A stretch of 64,000 nt of DNA from Aeromonas veronii (GTDB lineage: Bacteria > Pseudomonadota > Gammaproteobacteria > Enterobacterales > Aeromonadaceae), in assembly GCA_041319085.1 (NCBI GenBank), contig CP101033.1, forward strand, positions 218,501-282,500, written 5' to 3'. Shown one piece after another: positions 43,538-57,200 of the stretch. Under the pieces are notes generated by a model. It did no database searches and had not been told where the DNA came from. It was given only the letters and a program-made list of their open reading frames with translations. How positions within the stretch are numbered: position 1 is the stretch's first letter; every line of letters begins with the position of its first letter. Made by a program: the position numbers and the translations under genes.

Positions 43538-44476
43538 TCATTTGCGCAGCTTGATCTGCTCGATGGCGTGCTCATGGCCCTTGGTCATGATCAGGTTGGC
43601 GCGCTCACGAGTCGGCAGAATGTTTTCCTGCAAATTCAGATAGTTGATATCTTGCCAGATATTGCTGGCGATCTGGGTCGCCTCACTTTCCGCCAGCTTG
43701 GCGTAGTTATGGAAGTAGGAGTCGGGATCCGAGAAGGCGCCGCTTCTGAACTTGAGGAACCGTTCGATATACCAGGTGCGCAGCAGTTCGGCATCGGCAT
43801 CCACATAGATGGAGAAGTCGACGAAGTCCGACACGAACACCCGATGGGGCTCCTGGGGGTAGTCCATGCCGCTTTGCAGCACATTGAGCCCTTCCAGGAT
43901 CAGGATGTCCGGCTGCTCCACCACCTTCTTCTCATCGGGAATGATGTCGTAGATAAGGTGGGAGTAGACCGGCGCTTCAACCCTCTCGTGACCGGCGCGG
44001 ATATTGGCGACAAACTCCACCAGATGGCGGATGTCATAGGATTCCGGGAAACCCTTGCGACGCATCAGGCCGCGCTCTTCCAGTACCTTGTTGGGATAGA
44101 GGAAACCATCGGTGGTGACCAGCTCCACCCGCGGATGTTCCGGCCAGCGCTCCAGCAGCGCCTGCAGAATACGGGCCGTGGTGCTTTTGCCCCCCGCCAC
44201 GCTGCCGGCAATGCTGATGATATAGGTGCCCTTGCCGCGGGACTGACCGAGGAACTGCTCCAGTACCCGGCTGCGACGCTGCTTGGCTTTGACATAGAGA
44301 TTGAGCAGGCGAGAGAGGGGTAGGTAGATCTCTTCCACTTCCCGCAATGACACCTTCTCGTTGATCCCGCGCAGGGTCTGCAGATCGTGTTCGGTCAGGG
44401 TCAGGGGGACCGAATCGCGCAATAACGCCCATTGTTTGCGGGTGAATTGCAGATAGGGGTTATGCTCTGTCGTCAT
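43538..44476 (-). CDS. coaA: Pantothenate kinase CoaA
   Basis: CoaA catalyses the first and controlling step of coenzyme A synthesis. The P-loop GSVAGGKS is at residues 91-98, followed by [13 protein letters not shown] and [10 protein letters not shown]. The 312 residues are close to E. coli CoaA (316). The true start is [10 protein letters not shown] at 44476. The frame remains open to 44938 across antisense tRNA sequence, which is not coding. Confidence 0.97.
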   Translation of the reverse strand: MTTEHNPYLQFTRKQWALLRDSVPLTLTEHDLQTLRGINEKVSLREVEEIYLPLSRLLNLYVKAKQRRSRVLEQFLGQSRGKGTYIISIAGSVAGGKSTTARILQALLERWPEHPRVELVTTDGFLYPNKVLEERGLMRRKGFPESYDIRHLVEFVANIRAGHERVEAPVYSHLIYDIIPDEKKVVEQPDILILEGLNVLQSGMDYPQEPHRVFVSDFVDFSIYVDADAELLRTWYIERFLKFRSGAFSDPDSYFHNYAKLAESEATQIASNIWQDINYLNLQENILPTRERANLIMTKGHEHAIEQIKLRK

Positions 44477-44616
44477 GGTGTCATCACTGTTTCTTGGGCA
44501 CGGCGACCATACACCAAGGGTGGGGGAGCGACAAGGGACGCAGCAGGATTGGCTTGTTTGCCCCCGCTTTTTTGCAAGCGCCCCAACAATAAAGCAGATT
44601 TTGCCCGGCTCAATGG

Positions 44617-44645
44617 TTGCATCCCCCAAAACCTTACAATAAAAT
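44617..44645 (+). promoter_or_regulatory. Promoter of the tRNA-tuf operon
   Basis: TTGCAT (44617-44622), 17 bases, TAAAAT (44640-44645), then the GC-rich discriminator GCGCGAC expected for stringent control. The tRNA-Tyr gene starts 94 bases downstream. Confidence 0.75.
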
Positions 44646-44739
44646 GCGCGACGCTTGACTGTCTGTCGTCTATTTGCCGTGCAAAAGCGATAAACACAAC
44701 GGGTGCAAGCAGAATTACCGTTGTGACAATCTGGCGTCT

Positions 44740-44824
44740 GGAGGGGTTCCCGAGCGGCCAAAGGGATCAGACTGTAAATCTGACGGCTCTGCCTTCGAAG
44801 GTTCGAATCCTTCTCCCTCCACCA
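44740..44824 (+). tRNA. tRNA-Tyr (GTA anticodon)
   Basis: An 85-base class II tRNA with long variable arm, acceptor GGAGGGG, anticodon stem-loop CAGACTGTAAATCTG and encoded CCA. It is the first tRNA of the operon ahead of tuf. Confidence 0.98.
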
Positions 44825-44862
44825 TATTTCTCTGCGGTTTGAGTTCTTTGGGTTAGAGAAAT

Positions 44863-44937
<75 letters not shown>

Positions 44938-44941
44938 AGAT

Positions 44942-45016
44942 GCTGATATGGTTCAGGCGATACCAAGAGCTACACCCTCGGGTGAGGTCGGCAGTCGATT
45001 CTGCCTGTCAGCACCA
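44942..45016 (+). pseudogene. Degenerate tRNA-Thr with intact acceptor and T stems
   Basis: In E. coli this slot holds thrT. Here the 7-bp acceptor stem (GCTGATA/TGTCAGC), T stem (GGCAG/CTGCC) and ACCA end are intact. The anticodon loop is gone: CACC-CTCG-GGTG forms a short hairpin instead. The T loop is one base short (TCGATT), and the D arm has an insertion. It cannot decode threonine codons. It may still be cut by RNase P or the 3' processing enzymes and so release tuf mRNA (inference). Confidence 0.85.
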
Positions 45017-45109
45017 GTCTCTCTTCCCCACCAGATTCAAATCCATCGTATAAACTGTTCTGTGGTTAGCTTGCCACCGCGTACTCAGCGTTAGTTTAGA
45101 GGGACGATC

Positions 45110-46294
<1,185 letters not shown>

Positions 46295-46301
46295 TCTTTG
46301 G

Positions 46302-46343
46302 CTTACATAAATAAAGCAAAGCCCCTATAATAGGGGCTTTCTT
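46302..46343 (+). promoter_or_regulatory. Combined tuf terminator and promoter for tRNA-Trp-secE-nusG
   Basis: AAAGCCCCT/AGGGGCTTT form a 9-bp hairpin with TTTCTTA after it, a plausible tuf terminator. TATAAT (46326-46331) lies at the hairpin tip with CTTACA 18 bases upstream, a plausible promoter for the next unit. Confidence 0.65.
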
Positions 46344-46347
46344 ATGC

Positions 46348-46424
46348 AGGGGCGTAGTTCGAATTGGTAGAACAGCGGTCTCCAAAACCGATGGTTGCGG
46401 GTTCGAGTCCTGCCGCCCCTGCCA
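46348..46424 (+). tRNA. tRNA-Trp (CCA anticodon), copy 2
   Basis: Complete 77-base cloverleaf with encoded CCA. It differs from copy 1 at one D-arm base (TTCGAATTGG versus TTCCAATTGG). It lies between tuf and secE. Confidence 0.97.
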
Positions 46425-46484
46425 TATACCTCGTCTCGTACGGGGCTTTTGTGTCTTTGGTTACGTCAGATACAGGTGGGTTGT

Positions 46485-46856
46485 ATGAGTGTTAGTTCTG
46501 AGAGCCAGGGCGGAAGCAAGGATACCCTGCTGTGGGGCCTGGTTTTCATTATCCTGGCGGCCGCTGTAGTGGGTAATTACCTGCTCAACGATGTTGTCGC
46601 TGTCGTCCGCGCCTTGGGTGTGGTCGTTGTCATTGCTGCTGCTGGTGCAGTCGCCCTGCAAACCACCAAGGGAAAGGCTACGCTGGCATTCGCCCGTGAG
46701 TCTCGCCTGGAAGTCCGCAAGGTCGTATGGCCGACCCGTCAGGAAGCCATTCAGACAACCCTGATTGTGCTGGCGGTGACCGCCGTGATGGGGCTGTTGC
46801 TGTTCATTCTGGACGGTGCCTTGGTCTGGTTGGTCAACCTGATTACCGGTGTGTAA
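46485..46856 (+). CDS. secE: Preprotein translocase subunit SecE
   Basis: SecE clamps SecY in the protein-export channel. The 123 residues include three membrane spans (about 16-36, 44-64 and 93-116) and the conserved cytosolic segment [17 protein letters not shown]. Three spans are usual for gammaproteobacteria. The start at 46485 is the family start; the frame open to 46395 runs over tRNA sequence. nusG starts nine bases after it. Confidence 0.97.
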   Translation: MSVSSESQGGSKDTLLWGLVFIILAAAVVGNYLLNDVVAVVRALGVVVVIAAAGAVALQTTKGKATLAFARESRLEVRKVVWPTRQEAIQTTLIVLAVTAVMGLLLFILDGALVWLVNLITGV

Positions 46857-46865
46857 GGATAAGCC

Positions 46866-47417
46866 ATGACTGAACAACGTGAACAACGTATGAGATGGTA
46901 TGTCGTGCAGGCTTTTTCCGGCTATGAAGGCCGGGTAGCCAAGTCCCTGCGCGAGCATATCAAGATGCATGGCATGGAAGACATGTTCGGTGAAGTGCTG
47001 GTCCCGACCGAAGAAGTGGTCGAGATGCGTGCAGGCCAAAAGCGCAAGAGTGAGCGCAAATTTTTCCCGGGCTATGTCCTGGTCCAGATGATCATGGATG
47101 AAACTACATGGCACTTGGTGCGTAACGTACCGCGTGTAATGGGCTTCATCGGCGGCACTTCCGACCGTCCGGCACCGATCTCCGATAAAGAGGCCGATGC
47201 CATCCTCAATCGTCTGCAGGATGCCCACGACAAGCCGCGTCCGAAAACCCTGTTTGAACCGGGTGAAATGGTGCGGGTTGCCGATGGTCCGTTTGCCGAC
47301 TTCAACGGTACCGTTGAAGAGGTCGATTATGAGAAGAGCCGCGTGAAGGTCTCTGTACTGATCTTCGGTCGTTCTACTCCTGTTGAACTGGATTTTGGTC
47401 AGGTCGAAAAGGGCTGA
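46866..47417 (+). CDS. nusG: Transcription elongation/termination factor NusG
   Basis: The 183-residue protein has the NGN domain ([20 protein letters not shown] onward) and a C-terminal KOW domain ([20 protein letters not shown]). NusG binds RNA polymerase to suppress pausing and contacts Rho or ribosomal S10. Start at [13 protein letters not shown] agrees with E. coli length (181). Confidence 0.98.
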   Translation: MTEQREQRMRWYVVQAFSGYEGRVAKSLREHIKMHGMEDMFGEVLVPTEEVVEMRAGQKRKSERKFFPGYVLVQMIMDETTWHLVRNVPRVMGFIGGTSDRPAPISDKEADAILNRLQDAHDKPRPKTLFEPGEMVRVADGPFADFNGTVEEVDYEKSRVKVSVLIFGRSTPVELDFGQVEKG

Positions 47418-47439
47418 TTGAATTCTGTACGTTTAACGG

Positions 47440-47482
47440 TTGTCAGGGGCAGCGAATATCTCTATAATTCGCTGCCCCTTTA
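47440..47482 (+). promoter_or_regulatory. Combined nusG terminator and rplK promoter
   Basis: TTGTCA (47440-47445), 17 bases, TATAAT (47463-47468) is a strong promoter. The same DNA is a 13-bp perfect inverted repeat (AGGGGCAGCGAAT, 47445-47457, with 47467-47479) followed by TTATTA. The -10 box straddles the loop and 3' arm. Confidence 0.8.
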
Positions 47483-47551
47483 TTAGTTGGGGAGCCGTTT
47501 GCAGGAGCATGTCTCCGAGGCGCTAGAACCCATTTTTGAGGTAATTTCCTA
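47483..47551 (+). promoter_or_regulatory. rplK leader, probable L1-binding site
   Basis: In E. coli ribosomal protein L1 represses its own operon by binding the rplK leader. This 69-base leader contains foldable GGAG/CTCC segments consistent with that; the exact site is not resolved. Confidence 0.5.
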
Positions 47552-48686
<1,135 letters not shown>

Positions 48687-48695
48687 TTGATGGAT

Positions 48696-48735
48696 TTTAC
48701 AAGGCGCAAAATTTAATCTATAATTTTGCGCCTTG
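48696..48735 (+). promoter_or_regulatory. rplJ promoter embedded in an inverted repeat
   Basis: TTTACA (48696-48701), 17 bases, TATAAT (48719-48724). A 14-bp perfect inverted repeat (CAAGGCGCAAAATT, 48700-48713, with 48722-48735) flanks the -10 box, the same geometry as at rplK. It can fold as an rplA terminator, though the T-run is short. Confidence 0.8.
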
Positions 48736-48736
48736 A

Positions 48737-48942
48737 TTGGTTGGGGGTTTCGACCTCCGTCCAAGACCGCAGGAGGCTGCAAAGCCTTAATGTTTCCTGC
48801 GTAGACGGTGCCGGAAACCCAGCGAGAAAGATTCTTTCTCTTCTGGAATCCTGCTACCGCATCGTTCCCCTCTGTTGTAAAGGTAGGGGGGATGTGTCAG
48901 TACTGGGTCATTTGACCCGGATTCAATCCAGGAGTTAAGCCA
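48737..48942 (+). promoter_or_regulatory. L10 leader (autoregulatory mRNA structure of rplJL)
   Basis: The 206-base untranslated leader of rplJ is long and foldable, as in E. coli, where the L10-L7/L12 complex binds it to repress translation. GGAG lies about nine bases before the ATG. Confidence 0.75.
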
Positions 48943-49443
48943 ATGGCATTGGGACTCGAAGACAAAAAGGCAATTGTTGCTGAAGTCAACGAAGCTGCCA
49001 AAGGCGCTCTGTCTGCAGTTGTTGCCGATTCTCGCGGTGTAACTGTAGACAAGATGACCGTCCTGCGTAAAACCGCTCGTGAAGCCGGTGTGTACATGCG
49101 CGTTGTGCGTAACACCCTGCTGCGTCGCGCGGTAGAAGGTACCGAATACGAGTGCCTGAACGACGCATTTACCGGTCCTACCTTGATTGCTTTCTCTAAC
49201 GAACACCCGGGCGCTGCTGCTCGTCTGTTCAAAGAGTTTGCCAAAGCGAACCAAAAGTTCGAAATCAAGGCTGGCGCTTTTAACGGTGAGTTTATCGCCG
49301 CAGCACAAATTGATCGTCTGGCCACGCTGCCGACTTACGAAGAAGCAATTGCGAAGTTGATGGCTACCATGAAGGAAGCCTCTGCTGGCAAGCTGGTTCG
49401 TACTATCGCTGCTGTTCGCGACCAGAAACAAGCTGCTGCTTGA
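48943..49443 (+). CDS. rplJ: 50S ribosomal protein L10
   Basis: L10 anchors L7/L12 dimers on the ribosomal stalk. The 166 residues match E. coli in length and in the N-terminal segment [20 protein letters not shown]. It forms the rplJL-rpoBC unit. Confidence 0.99.
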   Translation: MALGLEDKKAIVAEVNEAAKGALSAVVADSRGVTVDKMTVLRKTAREAGVYMRVVRNTLLRRAVEGTEYECLNDAFTGPTLIAFSNEHPGAAARLFKEFAKANQKFEIKAGAFNGEFIAAAQIDRLATLPTYEEAIAKLMATMKEASAGKLVRTIAAVRDQKQAAA

Positions 49444-49494
49444 TTCTCGCCTATCTAGGCTGTTTGAGTTTATTCAACATCAGGAATTTTTGTC

Positions 49495-49860
49495 ATGTCT
49501 ATCACTAAAGACCAAATCATCGAAGCCGTTGCTTCCATGTCCGTAATGGAAGTTGTTGAGCTGATCGAAGCTATGGAAGAGAAGTTCGGTGTTTCTGCCG
49601 CTGCTGCCGTAATGGCTGGCCCGGCTGCTGCTGAAGCAGTAGAAGAGAAGACCGAGTTCGACGTAGTTCTGACTGCTGCCGGTGCTAACAAAGTTGCCGT
49701 TATCAAAGCAGTTCGTGCCGCTACCGGCCTGGGCCTGAAAGAAGCCAAGGATCTGGTTGAAGCCGCTCCGGCTAACCTGAAGGAAGGCGTGTCCAAGGAC
49801 GAAGCTGAAGCTCTGAAGAAAGAGCTGGAAGCTGCCGGTGCTTCTGTTGAGATCAAATAA
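49495..49860 (+). CDS. rplL: 50S ribosomal protein L7/L12
   Basis: The 121-residue acidic Ala-rich stalk protein recruits translation factors. The N-terminal dimerisation part ([18 protein letters not shown]) and C-terminal domain ([20 protein letters not shown]) are joined by a flexible Ala-rich hinge. Confidence 0.99.
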   Translation: MSITKDQIIEAVASMSVMEVVELIEAMEEKFGVSAAAAVMAGPAAAEAVEEKTEFDVVLTAAGANKVAVIKAVRAATGLGLKEAKDLVEAAPANLKEGVSKDEAEALKKELEAAGASVEIK

Positions 49861-49877
49861 TCTGCATTTATGTAGAT

Positions 49878-49929
49878 TAGCCTGATAAAACAGGCTAAGG
49901 CTGGTGAATTTTTGTTCACCAGCCTTTTT
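49878..49929 (+). terminator. Attenuator between rplL and rpoB
   Basis: A 7-bp hairpin (TAGCCTG/CAGGCTA) is followed by a 12-bp hairpin (AAGGCTGGTGAA/TTCACCAGCCTT) with a short T-run. E. coli has a partial terminator in the same place that lowers rpoBC transcription relative to ribosomal genes. Confidence 0.85.
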
Positions 49930-50084
49930 GCGCTGTAGACTGAGAGCATTTCACACCGTTTACGACTCTCGGTGCACCAGCAATCCGGACTGTTTCCATT
50001 CGTCCGGGCCAACACAAAACGGTGTTGAGACAGAGCTGTCCTGCGGGACAGAGTGGGTCACTTATCAGCGAGCTGAGGAACCCT

Positions 50085-53000
50085 ATGGTTTACTCTTATA
50101 CCGAAAAAAAACGCATTCGTAAGGACTTCGGTAAGCGAGACCAGGTACTGGACACGCCTTATCTGTTGTCCATTCAGCTGGACTCCTTCAAGCAGTTCAT
50201 CGAGGCTGACCCGGAAGGTGAATATGGCCTAGAGGCCGCTTTCCGTAGCGTTTTCCCGATCACCAGTTACTCCGGTAGTGCTGAGCTTCAGTATGTCAGC
50301 TATCGCCTGGGTGAGCCGGTATTTGACGTAAAAGAATGCCAGATCCGTGGAGTGACCTACTCCGCGCCGCTGCGTGTCAAGCTTCGTATGGTTCTGTACG
50401 ATCGTGAAGCAGCTGCCGGCACCGTCAAAGACATCAAGGAACAAGAAGTATACATGGGCGAAATTCCGCTCATGACCGAGAACGGCACCTTTGTTATCAA
50501 TGGTACCGAGCGGGTTATCGTCTCCCAGCTGCACCGCAGCCCGGGCGTCTTCTTCGACCACGATAAAGGCAAAACTCATTCATCCGGTAAGGTACTGTAT
50601 AACGCTCGCGTTATCCCCTACCGTGGCTCCTGGTTGGACTTCGAGTTCGATGCGAAAGACAACCTGTTTGTCCGTATCGACCGTCGTCGCAAACTGCCAG
50701 CATCCATTATTCTGCGCGCCCTGGACTTCAGTTCCGAACAGATCCTGGCCACTTTCTTCGAGACCATCGGTTTTGAAGTAAAAGATGGCAAGTTGATGAT
50801 GGATCTGGTGCCGGAGCGTCTGCGTGGTGAAACTGCGACCTTTGACATCGTGGCCAATGGCGCCGTGGTGGTTGAGACCGGTCGTCGTGTGACTGCGCGT
50901 CACATCCGTCAGTTGGAAAAAGATGCCGTTACCCAAATTGAGGTGCCGGTTGAGTATGTTGTTGGCAAAGTTGCTGCCAAGGACTACGCACATCCGCAAA
51001 CTGGCGAGATGGTCGTGACCGCCAACCAGGCGCTGAGCCTGGAAGCGATCGCCAACCTGTCCCAAGCCGGCTTCAAGCACTTCGAGGTTCTGTTCACCAA
51101 CGAACTGGATCACGGTGCCTACATGTCCGAGACCCTGCGTGTCGACTCCAGCTCCAACCGTTTGGAAGCGCTGGTCGAGATCTATCGCATGATGCGTCCG
51201 GGCGAGCCGCCTACTCGCGAAGCTGCAGAACAGCTGTTCGAAAACCTGTTCTTCTCCGCCGAGCGTTACGACCTGTCTACCGTAGGTCGGATGAAGTTCA
51301 ACCGCCGTCTGGGTCGTGAAGACGAGACTGGCGCTGGCGTACTGACCAAAGACGACATCGTTGAAGTCATGAAGCGCCTGATCGACATCCGTAACGGCAA
51401 CGACGAAGTGGACGATATCGACCACTTGGGTAACCGTCGTATCCGTTCTGTCGGTGAAATGGCTGAAAACCAGTTCCGCGTCGGTCTGGTGCGTGTCGAG
51501 CGTGCGGTCAAGGAGCGCCTCTCCCTGGGCGACCTGGACACCCTGATGCCGCAGGATCTGATCAACGCCAAGCCGATCTCCGCCGCAGTCAAAGAGTTCT
51601 TTGGTTCCAGCCAGCTGTCCCAGTTTATGGACCAGAACAACCCGCTTTCCGAAGTGACCCACAAGCGCCGTATCTCTGCGCTGGGCCCGGGTGGTTTGAC
51701 GCGTGAGCGTGCCGGCTTTGAAGTCCGAGATGTACACCCGACTCACTACGGTCGTCTGTGCCCTATCGAGACTCCTGAAGGTCCGAACATCGGTCTGATC
51801 AACTCGCTGTCCGTGTACTCTCGTACCAACGAGTACGGTTTCCTCGAGACCCCGTACCGCAAGGTCATTGACGGTGTGATCACCGACGAAGTGGACTACC
51901 TGTCTGCTATTGAAGAAGGCAAGTACGTGATCGCACAGGCTAACGCCGCGACCACTGAAGATGGCCGTCTGAAAGATGAATTGATCCCGTGCCGTCACAA
52001 AGGTGAATCCACCTTTATGAACGCCGACCAGATCCAGTATATGGACGTGAGCCCGCAGCAGATCGTATCTGTGGCAGCGGCTCTGATCCCGTTCCTGGAA
52101 CACGATGACGCGAACCGCGCATTGATGGGTTCAAACATGCAGCGTCAGGCTGTACCGACTCTGCGTGCTGACAAGCCGCTGGTAGGTACCGGTATGGAAC
52201 GCGCTGTGGCCGTTGACTCCGGTGTAACCGTAGTGGCCAAGCGTGGCGGCGTAATCGACTATGTCGATGCCTCCCGTATCGTCCTGAAGGTCAATGAAGA
52301 TGAGCTGTTGCCAGGCGAAGCCGGTATCGACATCTACAACCTGACCAAATACACCCGTTCCAACCAGAACACCTGTATCAACCAGCGTCCTTGCGTGATG
52401 TTGGGTGAGCCGGTCATGGCTGGCGACGTACTGGCTGACGGCCCGTCCACCGACCTGGGTGAACTGGCGCTGGGTCAGAACATGCGCGTCGCGTTCATGC
52501 CGTGGAACGGTTACAACTTTGAAGACTCGATCCTGGTGAACGAGCGTGTGGTTCAGGAAGATCGCCTGACCACCATCCATATCCAGGAACTGGCCTGTAT
52601 CTCCCGTGATACCAAGCTGGGTCCGGAAGAGATCACTGCTGACATCCCGAACGTGGGTGAAGCCGCTCTGTCCAAGCTGGACGAGTCCGGTATCGTCTAC
52701 GTGGGTGCCGAAGTGAAGGGCGGCGACATTCTGGTCGGTAAGGTAACGCCGAAAGGTGAAACCCAGCTGACGCCGGAAGAGAAGCTGCTGCGCGCCATCT
52801 TCGGTGAGAAGGCGTCCGATGTGAAGGACTCTTCCCTGCGTGTACCGAACGGTGTGTACGGTACCGTGGTTGACGTGCAAGTCTTTACCCGCGATGGCGT
52901 GGAAAAAGACAAGCGTGCCAAAGAAATCGAAGAGATGCAGCTGAAGGAAGCGAAGAAGGACTTGACCGAAGAGTTCAAGATCCTGGAAGACGGCATTTTC

Positions 53001-54113
53001 GGCCGCTCCCGCAACCTGCTGCTGGCCGCCGGTTACAGCGAAGATCGTCTGAACAAGCTCGATCGCTCCAAGTGGTTTGAACTGGCCATCGAAGACGAAG
53101 GCAAGCAGACCGAACTGGAACAGATCGCTGAACAGCACATTGAGCTGAAAGCCGACTTCGACAAGAAATTCGAGAACAAGCGTCGCAAGATTATCCAGGG
53201 TGATGATCTGGCGCCGGGCGTACTGAAAATCGTCAAGGTTTATCTGGCAGTCAAGCGTCGCATCCAGCCGGGTGACAAGATGGCGGGCCGTCACGGTAAC
53301 AAGGGTGTTATCTCCAAGATCTGTCCGGTCGAGGATATGCCCCATGACGAGTTCGGCCGTCCGGTCGACATCGTACTGAACCCGTTGGGTGTACCATCCC
53401 GTATGAACATCGGTCAGATCCTCGAAGTGCACCTGGGCCTTGCGGCCAAGGGTATCGGCGAGAAGATCGATCGCATGGTCAAAGAGCAGCGCGAGCTGCA
53501 CGAGATGCGTAACTTCCTGCAACAGGTCTATGACCTGGGCGAGAAGGACACCCAGCAAGTGAACATCGCCGAGCTGTCTGACGACGACGTACGTATCCTG
53601 GTGGGTAACCTGCGTAAGGGTCTGCCGGTCGCTACTCCAGTGTTTGATGGTGCCAAAGAGCGCGAAATCAAAGCCCTGCTGAAGCTGGCCGATCTGCCGG
53701 AATCCGGTCAGATTGATCTGTTCGATGGCCGTACCGGTAACCGCTTCGAGCGTAAAGTAACCGTTGGTTACATGTACATGCTCAAGCTGAACCACTTGGT
53801 CGACGACAAGATGCACGCGCGTTCTACCGGTTCTTACAGCCTGGTTACCCAGCAGCCGCTGGGTGGTAAGGCTCAGTTCGGTGGTCAGCGTTTCGGTGAG
53901 ATGGAAGTGTGGGCCCTGGAGGCTTACGGTGCGGCATATACCCTGCAGGAGATGCTGACCGTCAAGTCTGACGATGTGAATGGCCGTACCAAGATGTATA
54001 AGAACATCGTGGATGGCGACCACCGTATGGAGCCGGGCATGCCCGAATCCTTCAACGTATTGCTGAAGGAAATCCGCTCTCTGGGTATCAACATCGAGCT
54101 GGACGAAGAGTAA
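50085..54113 (+). CDS. rpoB: RNA polymerase subunit beta
   Basis: The 1342 residues equal E. coli RpoB. The rifampicin pocket reads [20 protein letters not shown] with Asp, His and Ser at the usual resistance sites, so it is of sensitive type. Catalytic-region lysine motifs ([13 protein letters not shown]) are present. The start at 50085 ([10 protein letters not shown]) has GAGGA about six bases upstream; the frame open to 50022 is discarded. Confidence 0.99.
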   Translation: MVYSYTEKKRIRKDFGKRDQVLDTPYLLSIQLDSFKQFIEADPEGEYGLEAAFRSVFPITSYSGSAELQYVSYRLGEPVFDVKECQIRGVTYSAPLRVKLRMVLYDREAAAGTVKDIKEQEVYMGEIPLMTENGTFVINGTERVIVSQLHRSPGVFFDHDKGKTHSSGKVLYNARVIPYRGSWLDFEFDAKDNLFVRIDRRRKLPASIILRALDFSSEQILATFFETIGFEVKDGKLMMDLVPERLRGETATFDIVANGAVVVETGRRVTARHIRQLEKDAVTQIEVPVEYVVGKVAAKDYAHPQTGEMVVTANQALSLEAIANLSQAGFKHFEVLFTNELDHGAYMSETLRVDSSSNRLEALVEIYRMMRPGEPPTREAAEQLFENLFFSAERYDLSTVGRMKFNRRLGREDETGAGVLTKDDIVEVMKRLIDIRNGNDEVDDIDHLGNRRIRSVGEMAENQFRVGLVRVERAVKERLSLGDLDTLMPQDLINAKPISAAVKEFFGSSQLSQFMDQNNPLSEVTHKRRISALGPGGLTRERAGFEVRDVHPTHYGRLCPIETPEGPNIGLINSLSVYSRTNEYGFLETPYRKVIDGVITDEVDYLSAIEEGKYVIAQANAATTEDGRLKDELIPCRHKGESTFMNADQIQYMDVSPQQIVSVAAALIPFLEHDDANRALMGSNMQRQAVPTLRADKPLVGTGMERAVAVDSGVTVVAKRGGVIDYVDASRIVLKVNEDELLPGEAGIDIYNLTKYTRSNQNTCINQRPCVMLGEPVMAGDVLADGPSTDLGELALGQNMRVAFMPWNGYNFEDSILVNERVVQEDRLTTIHIQELACISRDTKLGPEEITADIPNVGEAALSKLDESGIVYVGAEVKGGDILVGKVTPKGETQLTPEEKLLRAIFGEKASDVKDSSLRVPNGVYGTVVDVQVFTRDGVEKDKRAKEIEEMQLKEAKKDLTEEFKILEDGIFGRSRNLLLAAGYSEDRLNKLDRSKWFELAIEDEGKQTELEQIAEQHIELKADFDKKFENKRRKIIQGDDLAPGVLKIVKVYLAVKRRIQPGDKMAGRHGNKGVISKICPVEDMPHDEFGRPVDIVLNPLGVPSRMNIGQILEVHLGLAAKGIGEKIDRMVKEQRELHEMRNFLQQVYDLGEKDTQQVNIAELSDDDVRILVGNLRKGLPVATPVFDGAKEREIKALLKLADLPESGQIDLFDGRTGNRFERKVTVGYMYMLKLNHLVDDKMHARSTGSYSLVTQQPLGGKAQFGGQRFGEMEVWALEAYGAAYTLQEMLTVKSDDVNGRTKMYKNIVDGDHRMEPGMPESFNVLLKEIRSLGINIELDEE

Positions 54114-54204
54114 GAGCTCGCTCTTATTGTTCGAGAATTGACGTGGGCGCCCCGCTGTTTTGGCAGCCGGGGCGCCGAGGTTAGACTCCTGACAGGGGAA
54201 ACAC

Positions 54205-57200
54205 GTGAAAGACTTACTCAAGTTTTTGAAGGCTCAGACCAAGACCGAAGAGTTTGACAGTATCAAGATCGGTCTGGCCTCTCCTGACATGATCCGCTCC
54301 TGGTCATTCGGTGAGGTCAAAAAGCCTGAGACCATCAACTACCGGACTTTCAAGCCGGAGCGTGATGGTCTGTTCTGCGCCCGTATCTTCGGACCGGTGA
54401 AGGACTACGAGTGTCTGTGCGGCAAGTACAAGCGCCTGAAACACCGTGGTGTGATCTGTGAGAAGTGCGGCGTTGAAGTGACCCAGACCAAGGTCCGTCG
54501 TGAGCGTATGGGCCACATCGAGCTGGCCAGCCCGACTGCCCACATCTGGTTCCTGAAGTCGCTGCCGTCCCGTATCGGTCTGCTGCTGGACATGACCCTG
54601 CGCGACATCGAGCGCGTGCTTTACTTCGAATCTTTCGTAGTAATCGAGCCGGGCATGACCAACCTCGAACGCAGCCAGATGCTCTCTGAAGAGCAGTACC
54701 TGGATGCGCTGGAAGAGTGGGGCGACGAATTTGACGCCAAGATGGGTGCCGAAGCAATCCTGGCATTGCTGCGCGCAATCGATCTGGAAGGTGAAGTCAA
54801 AACCATGCGCGAGGAGCTGGATCAAACCAACTCCGAGACCAAGCGCAAGAAGACCACCAAGCGTCTGAAGCTGATGGAAGCTTTCCTGCAGTCCGGCAAC
54901 AAGCCGGAGTGGATGATCATGACAGTGCTGCCTGTGCTGCCGCCGGACCTGCGTCCGCTGGTACCGCTGGACGGCGGCCGTTTCGCGACTTCCGATCTGA
55001 ACGATCTGTACCGTCGCGTGATCAACCGTAACAACCGCTTGAAGCGTCTGCTGGATCTGGCTGCTCCGGACATCATCGTGCGCAACGAAAAGCGTATGCT
55101 GCAAGAGTCCGTCGATGCGCTGCTGGATAACGGCCGTCGCGGTCGTGCCATCACCGGCTCCAACAAGCGCCCGCTGAAATCCCTGGCCGACATGATCAAG
55201 GGTAAGCAAGGTCGTTTCCGTCAAAACCTGCTGGGTAAACGTGTCGACTACTCTGGTCGTTCCGTTATCACCGTAGGCCCGACCCTGCGCCTGCATCAGT
55301 GCGGTCTGCCAAAGAAAATGGCTCTGGAACTGTTCAAGCCGTTCATCTATGGCAAGCTGGAAACCCGCGGTCTGGCGACCACTATCAAGGCCGCCAAGAA
55401 GATGGTGGAGCGCGAGGAAGCTGTCGTTTGGGATATTCTGGACGAAGTGATCCGCGAGCACCCGGTGCTGCTGAACCGTGCACCGACCCTGCACCGTCTG
55501 GGTATCCAGGCATTCGAACCGACGCTGGTCGAAGGTAAGGCAATCCAGCTGCACCCGCTGGTTTGTGCTGCGTATAACGCGGACTTCGATGGTGACCAGA
55601 TGGCGGTCCACGTACCGTTGACCCTGGAAGCCCAGCTGGAAGCACGTGCGCTGATGATGTCTACCAACAACATCCTGTCGCCAGCCTCCGGTGAGCCGAT
55701 CATCGTTCCTTCTCAGGACGTGGTCTTGGGTCTGTACTACATGACCCGTGCCCGTATCAACGCCAAAGGCGAAGGTATGGTGCTGGCCGGCCCGAAAGAA
55801 GCCGAGAAAGTTTATCGCGCCGGTCTGGCCGATCTGCATGCTCGTGTGAAAGTGCGCATTACCGAATACCTGCGTCAGGAAGACGGTTCTCTGCGTGAAC
55901 ACACCGAGATGAAGAACACCACCGTTGGTCGTGCGATCCTGAGCCTGATCCTGCCGAAAGGCATGGAATACGCCCTGATCGACGAGCCGAAGGTGCTGAC
56001 TGCTGCAGAGCAGGCTGACCTGGATGCCAATCCGCAGAACTGGATCAAATCCGTCTCCAACAAGGCGCTGGGCAAAAAGCTCATCTCCCGTCTGCTGAAC
56101 ACCTGCTATCGCAAGCAGGGCCTGAAGGACACCGTTATCTTCGCTGACCAGCTGATGTATACCGGTTTCCACTACGCGGCCCTGTCCGGTGCTTCCGTTG
56201 GTATCGATGACATGGTCATCCCGGATGCCAAGAAAGAGATCATTGCGGCAGCCGAAGCCGAAGTTGCAGAGATCCAGGACCAGTTCCTGTCCGGTCTGGT
56301 GACTGCGGGCGAACGTTACAACAAGGTTATCGATATCTGGGCCAGCGCCAACGAGCGCGTCTCCAAGGCCATGATGGAGAACTTGTCCAAAGAGCGTAAC
56401 GTCAACTCGCTGGGTGAAGAAGAAGAACAGGCATCGTTCAACAGCATCTTTATGATGGCCGACTCTGGTGCGCGTGGTTCCGCCGCCCAGATCCGTCAGC
56501 TGGCCGGTATGCGTGGCCTGATGGCCAAGCCGGATGGCTCCATCATCGAAACGCCGATCGTCGCGAACTTCCGCGAAGGTCTGAACGTATTGCAGTACTT
56601 TATCTCCACTCACGGTGCTCGTAAGGGTCTGGCGGATACCGCACTGAAGACTGCGAACTCCGGTTACCTGACTCGTCGTCTGGTAGACGTGGCACAAGAC
56701 ATGGTGATCACCGAGGACGATTGCGGCACTACCGAAGGTCTGTGGATGACTCCGCTGATCGAAGGTGGCGACGTTGTCGAGCCGCTGCGTGAGCGCGTGC
56801 TGGGCCGTGTGGTTGCCGATGACGTGATCAAGCCGGGTACTGAAGATGAGGTGCTGGTAGCACGTAACACCCTGCTCGACGAGCAGCTGTGTGACCTGTT
56901 GGAGCAAAACTCTGTTGACCGCGTGAAGGTACGTTCTGCCATCACCTGTGAAACTGACTTCGGTAACTGTGCTCACTGCTACGGCCGTGATCTGGCCCGT
57001 GGTCACCTGGTTAACAAAGGTGAGGCTGTCGGTGTTATCGCCGCCCAGTCCATCGGTGAGCCGGGTACCCAGCTGACGATGCGTACGTTCCACATCGGTG
57101 GTGCGGCATCCCGAGCTGCTGCCGAGAACAGCATCCAGGTCAAGAACACCGGTACCATCAAGCTGCAGAACGCCAAGTTCGTTCACAACAGCGATGACAA

